6,817 nucleotides of DNA from Erysipelotrichia bacterium (GTDB lineage Bacteria; Bacillota_I; Bacilli_A; RFN20; CAG-826): positions 1 through 6,817 of the forward strand of contig JAAZFO010000117.1 in the NCBI GenBank assembly GCA_012511695.1. The letters are read 5' to 3'. Of the stretch, positions 1 to 5,300 are shown one piece after another. The notes beneath the pieces are model-generated. The model saw only the letters and a list, made by a program, of their open reading frames with translations, was not told where the DNA came from and did not search any database. A program made the position numbers and the translations under genes. The stretch's first letter is position 1. Every line of letters begins with the position of its first letter.

Positions 1-1
1 T

Positions 2-196
2 AAGTTAAGCAATATTCAAACTAGATTTGCTAACAATTCGTTATATTTACATAAAAAAAGGTACACAGTTACATTAATTGATCGAAACCCCGACTCTTTG
101 TTAACTGTGAGTTTACTAAGTATTCCTCTATGTACGTTTGATAGATTTTATGTTAGTAATAATCTAAATCATTACGTATATAGTTTATACTTTTAA
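2..196 (+). CDS. C-terminal fragment of an upstream phage gene (function unassigned)
   Basis: This frame is open from the left edge of the window to a TAA at 194-196, giving 64 codons with no start inside a good context, so it is read as the 3' end of a gene that begins upstream. The other two forward frames contain several stops in the same stretch, which at this AT content makes a 64-codon open run unlikely by chance. The peptide looks protein-like: a basic/aromatic start, a TVTLIDRNPDSLL stretch in the middle, and an Asn/Tyr-rich end finishing in YSLYF. The stop overlaps the ribosome binding site of the major tail protein gene, matching the tight packing of the rest of the operon. In Gram-positive siphophages the gene before the major tail protein usually encodes a neck, tail-terminator or minor capsid component, so one of these is a positional guess only. 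The alternative is a 210-nt non-coding leader. Confidence 0.58.
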   Translation, partial: KLSNIQTRFANNSLYLHKKRYTVTLIDRNPDSLLTVSLLSIPLCTFDRFYVSNNLNHYVYSLYF

Positions 197-202
197 AGGA
201 GG
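195..202 (+). promoter_or_regulatory. Strong ribosome binding site of the major tail protein gene
   Basis: AAAGGAGG sits 8 nt before the ATG at 211 and is close to a perfect match to the anti-Shine-Dalgarno end of 16S rRNA. It overlaps the TAA (194-196) that closes the upstream reading frame, which suggests translational linkage. Its strength fits the need for hundreds of copies of the tube protein per virion. Confidence 0.85.
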
Positions 203-210
203 ATTATTAT

Positions 211-900
211 ATGCCTAAACTTGAGTGGGATAAAATAGGCGAACGACTCTATGAAACTGGCGTAGATAGAGGTGTTTTATTTGTTTACGATAAAAGTGAA
301 AAAGAGTATAAAACGGGAGTTCCGTGGAACGGTCTAATCGCTGTTTCCGAAAACCCCACAGGCGCGGAGCCAAATCCACAATACGCTGATAATATTAAAT
401 ATCTAAATTTAATGTCTGCTGAAGAATTTGAAGCTTCAATTGAAGCGTTTATGTATCCGCCGGAATTTGCTGAGTGTGATGGTTCAGCATCTCCTGTGGA
501 TGGTTTAGAAGTGAGTCAGCAAAACCGAAGTCTTTTTGGATTTGCGTATCGAACTCTTATGGGTAGTGATGCTGAAGGAACCGATTATGGTTATAAACTT
601 CACATCATTTATGGCGCTTTGGCTACCCCAACGGATAAATCATATACAACTCAAAGTGACTCACCTGAAGCATTGACTTTTAACTGGGATATTACGACTA
701 CGCCGGTTCCAGTTACTCGGTTTAAACCAACTGCTTGTGTGATTATTGAGAGTGTTGATGCCGAAGTAGACGGTTTGGCTGAGTTGGAGGATATTCTGTA
801 TGGTGTTGATGCTGATGTAGAGAATGGTATTGTTGCTTCGGATTCACGTCTTCCGATGCCTGATGAGATTCTGACTATTATGGCTACAACCCAAGGATAA
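211..900 (+). CDS. Major tail (tube) protein
   Basis: This 229-residue protein is recognised as the major tail tube protein of Gram-positive siphophages, whose hexameric rings stack to form the tail tube. Familiar stretches, recalled rather than searched, are the N-terminal MPKLEWDKIGERLYETGVDR (1-20), YADNIKYLNLMSAEEF (58-73), EFAECDGSA (85-93), DYGYKLHIIYGALATP (125-140), FNWDITTTPVPVT (157-169) and LPMPDEI near the C terminus (214-220). The length is typical for tube proteins without an extra Ig-like C-terminal domain, and I see no such domain. Residues 171-229 are acidic and include ELEDILYG (191-198). The ATG at 211 is fixed by an excellent ribosome binding site 8 nt upstream. A strong hairpin follows the stop, and the tail chaperone gene comes next, which is the standard order. 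The family assignment is firm; no biochemical detail can be read from the sequence. Confidence 0.95.
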   Translation: MPKLEWDKIGERLYETGVDRGVLFVYDKSEKEYKTGVPWNGLIAVSENPTGAEPNPQYADNIKYLNLMSAEEFEASIEAFMYPPEFAECDGSASPVDGLEVSQQNRSLFGFAYRTLMGSDAEGTDYGYKLHIIYGALATPTDKSYTTQSDSPEALTFNWDITTTPVPVTRFKPTACVIIESVDAEVDGLAELEDILYGVDADVENGIVASDSRLPMPDEILTIMATTQG

Positions 901-911
901 TTATGTGGTTC

Positions 912-944
912 TAAGAGACTCATTAACTTTTAGTGAGTCTCTTA
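912..944 (+). terminator. Terminator-like hairpin after the major tail protein gene
   Basis: The perfect 11-bp inverted repeat TAAGAGACTCA (912-922) / TGAGTCTCTTA (934-944) can extend inward by a U-G, a U-A and an A-U pair to a 14-bp stem with a 5-nt loop. The sequence after it is AAATTTATTTG, which is U-rich but not an uninterrupted U run. The hairpin is therefore more likely a partial terminator, attenuator or 3' mRNA-stability element than a full stop. Its place between the most abundant tail product and low-copy genes fits a role in lowering downstream expression. No separate promoter is evident between it and the next gene at 969, so some read-through must occur. Confidence 0.65.
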
Positions 945-954
945 AATTTATTTG

Positions 955-961
955 AAAGGAG
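955..961 (+). promoter_or_regulatory. Ribosome binding site that fixes the tail chaperone start
   Basis: AAAGGAG lies 7 nt before the ATG at 969. It supports that start over an in-frame upstream GTG at 933, which would add 12 residues and lies inside the hairpin. Confidence 0.8.
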
Positions 962-968
962 AACACTG

Positions 969-1406
969 ATGATTAAGAAGACAGTTAAGTATGTCGATTA
1001 CAATGGAGTTGAGAGAGTTGAAGATTATTACTTCCACCTCAATAAGTTGGAGTTGACCGAAATGGAACTTAATACTGAAGGAGGGATGTCAACCTTATTG
1101 TCGGACATTGCTAACAGTAGAAATCCAGACCAACTAGTTTCGATCTTTAAACAATTTCTGCTAAAATCGTACGGACAAAAAAGTGAGGATGGACGTAGAT
1201 TTATTAAGTCTGAAGAAATGGCTCGGGAATTCTCACAAACAGAAGCGTTTTCAGAATTGTTTATGGAATTAGCAACTAACACTGACGCTGCAATTGAATT
1301 CGTTAATGGAATTATGCCACTTCCAGCTGGCGAAGAAATTACGAAAGAAGAAGTTGAACGTATGCTAGCCGAAAATGCACAAACTGAGCCGACACCTTCA
1401 GAGTGA
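969..1406 (+). CDS. Tail assembly chaperone 1 (lambda gpG-like role)
   Basis: This 145-residue acidic protein matches the tail assembly chaperone family of Gram-positive siphophages, which acts like lambda gpG: it coats the tape measure protein, keeps it soluble and recruits tube subunits, and is absent from the virion. Recognisable stretches are KTVKYVDYNGVERVEDYYFHL (4-24, written here in part as a motif), MELNTEGGM (32-40), KSYGQKSEDGRRFIKSEEM (66-84) and FSQTEAFSELFMELATNTDAA (from 88). The last 25 residues are Glu-rich and probably flexible. The ATG at 969 is chosen for its ribosome binding site at 955-961. It sits between the tube gene and the second chaperone-position gene, as expected. 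The TGA at 1404-1406 is followed 34 nt later by the next start; the +1 frame is open across that gap, so a frameshifted fusion cannot be fully excluded. Confidence 0.9.
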   Translation: MIKKTVKYVDYNGVERVEDYYFHLNKLELTEMELNTEGGMSTLLSDIANSRNPDQLVSIFKQFLLKSYGQKSEDGRRFIKSEEMAREFSQTEAFSELFMELATNTDAAIEFVNGIMPLPAGEEITKEEVERMLAENAQTEPTPSE

Positions 1407-1424
1407 CGTAAGTAAAATTTTTAG

Positions 1425-1430
1425 AAAGGG
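1425..1430 (+). promoter_or_regulatory. Ribosome binding site before the chaperone-2-position gene
   Basis: AAAGGG lies 10 nt before the ATG at 1441. It is weaker and more widely spaced than the other sites in this operon, but it decides between ATG 1441 and the in-frame ATG 1375, which lies inside the previous gene and has no purine-rich site in front. The weakness fits a low-copy product. Confidence 0.6.
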
Positions 1431-1440
1431 CGATAAGAGT

Positions 1441-1995
1441 ATGCTTCGAGTTGTAATTCCTGCAAAAGAGCAATATGATGAAGTTCAAAATCTATTCTTT
1501 AAAACAAAAGAATGCACTTTACAATTGGAACATTCCTTAATCGCTCTTTCTAAATGGGAATCAAAATGGAAGAAACCTTTTTTAGATCAAGGTCAAAAAT
1601 CTGTAGAAGAAATTCTAGACTATATAAAATGTATGACAATAACACCCAATGTTGATCCTAACATTTATAAAATACTCCCCGTTAGTGTATTAGAACAAAT
1701 TGAACACTATATCGACGACACAATGACAGCAACTACATTTTATGAGACAAAAACAGGTGCCAGATCGACTAATAAAATTACCTCTGAATTGATTTATTAT
1801 TGGATGGTGGCATTTAATATTCCTTTTGAATGCCAAAAATGGCATTTAAATAGATTATTAACTTTAATTAGAATTTGTAGCATAGAACAAGAGCGGGCAA
1901 CGCAACCCAAGAAGAACAGATCTAGGGCGGATATTTTAAATAGAAATAGGATGTTAAATGAGCAGCGTCGTCGTGCTATGAATTCTAAGGGATAG
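1441..1995 (+). CDS. Conserved phage tail protein in the tail assembly chaperone 2 position
   Basis: This 184-residue protein resembles a conserved family that I know from this position in Gram-positive siphophages, between the first tail chaperone and the HK97 gp10-like gene. I know no firm domain name for it. By position it is the counterpart of lambda gpT, the part of gpGT that contacts the tube protein; this is inference. Visible features are LQLEHSLIALSKWESKW (27-43), DYIKCMT (60-66), a TMTATTF turn (94-100), and the hydrophobic/aromatic block SELIYYWMVAFNIPFECQKW followed by HLNRLLTLI (115-143). The C-terminal tail from about residue 155 is strongly basic with many Arg, Lys and Asn, in contrast to the acidic tail of the preceding protein, and could bind it or the tape measure. 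The ATG at 1441 is preferred. The frame is open back to 1369, overlapping the end of the previous gene by 38 nt, as seen in frameshift pairs. Confidence 0.75.
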   Translation: MLRVVIPAKEQYDEVQNLFFKTKECTLQLEHSLIALSKWESKWKKPFLDQGQKSVEEILDYIKCMTITPNVDPNIYKILPVSVLEQIEHYIDDTMTATTFYETKTGARSTNKITSELIYYWMVAFNIPFECQKWHLNRLLTLIRICSIEQERATQPKKNRSRADILNRNRMLNEQRRRAMNSKG

Positions 1996-1998
1996 GAG
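1994..1998 (+). promoter_or_regulatory. Ribosome binding site overlapping the upstream stop codon
   Basis: AGGAG begins within the TAG stop (1993-1995) of the preceding gene and lies 7 nt before the ATG at 2006. The layout favours translational coupling of the two genes. Confidence 0.7.
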
Positions 1999-2005
1999 TA
2001 GCTGT

Positions 2006-2386
2006 ATGATATCTTTTCATCACAAAGGTGATTTTAATAAGACGTTCAAATTTTTTAAACGCATCTCAAGGCATAACTTGAGAAGGACGTTAGAAAAATA
2101 TGGGCAACGAGGTGTGGTAGCCCTCGAGAATGCGACTCCGAAAGATACTGGATTAACTTCACGATCTTGGAGTTATGAAATTGAAATGGACAATAATTCA
2201 ACGACTATTCATTGGTCGAATTCGAACATACAAAAAGGCGTTTCAATCGCCATTCTTATTCAATACGGTCACGGAACACAACATGGTGGGTACATTCAGG
2301 GTTATGACTATATAAATCCTGCACTCCGTCCTGTTTTTGAAGAAATGGTTGAGGAGATATGGAGGGAGGTGACCATGAGTGAGTAA
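2006..2386 (+). CDS. HK97 gp10-like neck / tail-completion protein
   Basis: This 126-residue protein belongs to the HK97 gp10-like family of siphophage neck or tail-completion proteins, which act at the head-tail joint. The diagnostic parts are the ENATPKDTGLTSRSWSY segment (41-57), in which the ATPKDTG core marks the family, and the run from ILIQYGHGTQHGGY (83-96) into YINPALRP (102-109). An amphipathic C-terminal helix follows (about 108-122). The N terminus (1-36) is basic and helical, also typical. The length is in the usual range. In the classical order this family is encoded before the major tail protein; here it lies between the chaperones and the tape measure, an arrangement I recall from a subset of Gram-positive phages. 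Its 3' end carries the ribosome binding site of the tape measure gene and overlaps it by 8 nt. The family is clear; the exact role at this position is less so. Confidence 0.9.
   Translation: MISFHHKGDFNKTFKFFKRISRHNLRRTLEKYGQRGVVALENATPKDTGLTSRSWSYEIEMDNNSTTIHWSNSNIQKGVSIAILIQYGHGTQHGGYIQGYDYINPALRPVFEEMVEEIWREVTMSE
2364..2372 (+). promoter_or_regulatory. Strong ribosome binding site that fixes the GTG start of the tape measure gene
   Basis: GGGAGGTGA lies inside the last codons of the gp10-like gene, 6 nt before the GTG at 2379. It is a near-complete complement of the 16S rRNA 3' end and is well placed for GTG 2379. The nearby ATG at 2375 is in the gp10-like frame and meets a stop after three codons. 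Confidence 0.85.
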
Positions 2387-5300
2387 TATTGATGAACGAA
2401 TAGTAAAAATGGTATTCGACAATAAAGAGTTTGATAAAAATGTCGAAACCAGTAAACGATCTTTAGAAGAGTTTGAAACGAAACTAAAACTTGATGGTAT
2501 TGCTAGCTCCCTTGAGGTGATTGCTAGTCGCTTTTCTACTATGGGCATTGTGGGTATGGAGGTTATTGGTAGAATAACCAATGCGGCTATTGATATGGGT
2601 AAAAAACTTCAATCTGCTGTTGTTGGACAGATGCTCACTGGTGGTAAAAAAAGAGCTTTAAACCTCGAACAGGCATACTTCCAGCTTGAAGGTTTAGAAA
2701 TGGATGCCGCCGCTGTTATTGAAAATGTTAACTATGCGGTTGATAATACAGCTTATGGTTTGGACGAGGCAGCCAAAGTTGCAGCTCAGTTCGGAGCCAG
2801 TGGAATGCAAGCTGGCGATGACATGGCAAGAGCATTAAGAGCTGTATCTGGTGTAGCTTCTATGACGGGTAGCTCGTACGAAGATGTTGGTCGGATATTT
2901 ATTAAAGTTGCCGGTAACGGACGCTTAATGGGCCAAGAACTTCTTCAACTATCAGGAAGAGGTATTAATGCTGCCGCAACATTAGCAGGAGTTATGGGAA
3001 AAACAGAACAAGAAGTTCGAGAAATGGTTTCTAAAGGGCAAATTAGCTTTGAAATGTTTTATAATGCTATGCATGATGCTTTTGGTAAACATGCCGCTAA
3101 AGCTAACGAAACTTTTACGGGCGCCTTATCAAATATGAAGGCGGCGTTGTCAAGAATTGGCGCGGACTTCTATACTCCCTTTTTAACATATGCTCGCGAT
3201 GTCTTTAATGCTATAAGACCGTTTATTAATGGTATTAGATCAGCAATAGCTCCACTTGTTGAATATACTGTTGGTTGGATGGATACAATTAGTAAAGGAT
3301 TGATAAAATTCTTTGAGGGATTAGATCCTAGTCAAATTACCCAGTATATTCAGCCGATTATTAATATTTTTGAACATCTTTTGGACATTGCTAAAAAGAT
3401 TGTAAAGCCTATAGCGGATGCCTACAAAGTTATATTTCCATCGAAAGGTCACGCAGCAGCTGTTGAGACACTTGAATGGCTAGGTAATGTAATTGAAAGT
3501 TATAAACCAAAAGCGGCTACATTAGAAAAGATAGGTAAAATATTTGAAGGTATATTTTCTGCCTTTGCTTTGTTTAAAGAAATTGCTTTTGATGTATTTA
3601 GAAGTCTAGAATACGTTTTGTGGCCCATTTTTGATTTAATTAAACGAGTATTTTTTTCATTGGCAACAAACGTTGCTGATCTTATTATAAAATTTACCAA
3701 TTGGTATAAAACATCAGAAGCTCTTAGACAAGGTATATCAAAAGTTACTGAAGTATTAGCTAAAATTACGTATGGTCTCGTCGAATACCTTGATAAGTTT
3801 GCCGAATGGGTTCGAACCTCTCCAAAAGTTGCTTACGCTTATACTAAAATTAAAGAAATCGGTGCTAAAATGGCTGAGGGGCTTCGTATTGAATTCGATA
3901 AATTAAAAGGTATATTTGGCGGTTTAATCAAAGGCGGGCAAGCGTTTGCAGAGGCTATAAAACGAGCATTTACGAAATCAGGTGACGCCGCGGAGAAAAG
4001 TAAACTTGTTGTTGTCCTAACAAAACTTTGGGAGATTGTCAAGGCTATCACCGCAAAAATCTGGGAAGTTATTAAAGAGATTGGAAAAGGTATTAGTGAA
4101 GCCTTAGGTGGCATCGACTTTGATACTATTTTAAAAACGATAAACACAATGTCTTTAGGTATGATTGCAAATTCAATTAGAAAATTCTTTAATAAAGATC
4201 GTGGATTAGCAAATATTGTTAAAAGTATTAAAGACATTTTATCTAGTGTACGCTCAGTGTTAGAAGCTTGGACATTAACAATAAAAGCGGACGCGCTAAT
4301 GAAAATTGCAACCGCTGTTGCGATTTTAGCAGCTTCTTTATTTGCATTATCGCTTATTGATCAGAAAAAATTAGGTGGAGCCATTGCAGCTATCACGTTA
4401 CTCTTTGTTGATCTTATGGGCGCTATGAGTGTTATGGGTAAAATGCAAGGTGGCGGTCGATCTGGTATCGGAGGCGTCATTGATGCGTACGCATTAAAAA
4501 CCATGACAGAAGCATTAACATCAATTGCAACTGCCGTACTTATAATGAGCGCAGCTTTGAAAGTTGTAGCAAGTATTGATGAAGATAAGGCGATGCAAGG
4601 TATATTTGTAATTGGTGCTATGACTGCTATGTTGGTAGCTACGGTTAAAGCATTAGAAAAAGTTAAACCTGCTCGTCTAAAAACCATTTCCACCTCTATG
4701 ATTTTGTTTGCTACAGCATTAGTAATCATGGGTTCTGCTGTTAAAAAACTGAGCAAATTGGAATGGGATGAATTAGGTAAAGGATTGGCCGGTGTTGCCG
4801 GACTCCTTTTAATCATAGCTGGGTTTACTCGAATTGTGGGTAGTCCAGAAAAGATGATCTCGATGGGTATTGGATTCAACTTCATAGCAACATCAATGTT
4901 GTTATTTGCTGCAGCTATGAAGAAGTTCGCTAAGATGTCTTGGGAAGACATTGGTAAGGGATTAACAGGCATAGCGGGGGTCTTGTTGGCACTAGCAATC
5001 GCTGTAAATCTTATGCCTGAAAAGCGCATGTTGACCATTTCAACTGGTATTCTGATTATCGGTGTAGCAATGCAATTGTTAACCAGAAGTTTGATTAAGT
5101 TTGGTCAGATGTCATGGGAAGATGTCGGTAAAGCATTATTAGTTTTAGCTTCATCTATGATTATATTTTCAATAGCGTTGAATTCTATGGAGGGAACTCT
5201 TGGTGCATCAGCAGCTTTATTAGTTGCTAGTGCGGCAATGTTAGTTTTAGCCGGAGTCCTTAAAATCTACAGTAAAATGTCATGGGAAGAAATCGCGAAA

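Noticed and set aside
80..96. TCGAAACCCC segment resembling a tRNA T-arm
   Set aside because: The flanks do not pair as a T-stem on either strand, and no acceptor or anticodon arm can be drawn.
64..109. Perfect 8-bp inverted repeat CACAGTTA (64-71) / TAACTGTG (102-109)
   Set aside because: The 30-nt loop and the probable coding nature of the stretch make a functional hairpin unlikely; it is noted as a possible operator only if the region proves non-coding.
137..160. TTGATA (137-142) with a TAATCT box 16 nt later as a promoter
   Set aside because: The downstream box matches the -10 consensus at only three of six positions, and the stretch reads as coding.
176..190. Short palindrome GTATA-TAGTT-TATAC just before the ribosome binding site
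   Set aside because: A 5-bp all-but-AT stem is expected by chance in sequence this AT-rich.
651..923. Antisense open frames at 651-923, 1028-1282 and 2243-2581
   Set aside because: They are opposite well-recognised phage genes and show no protein family features.
933..968. GTG at 933 as a start for the tail chaperone, adding 12 residues
   Set aside because: The GTG lies inside the hairpin and lacks a ribosome binding site, while ATG 969 has a good one and gives the N terminus expected for the family.
1375..1440. ATG at 1375 as the start of the second chaperone-position gene
   Set aside because: It lies inside the previous gene with no purine-rich site upstream, and the familiar N terminus of this family begins at the ATG at 1441.
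4361..5038. Long antisense open frame (225 codons) and similar ones at 3839-4237, 3500-3700, 5516-5812 and 5825-6082
   Set aside because: They lie opposite the continuous tape measure frame, have low-complexity Ile/Ala/Asn/Ser/Pro composition typical of the reverse complement of Ala/Ile/Gly-rich coding sequence, and no ribosome binding site was noted for them.
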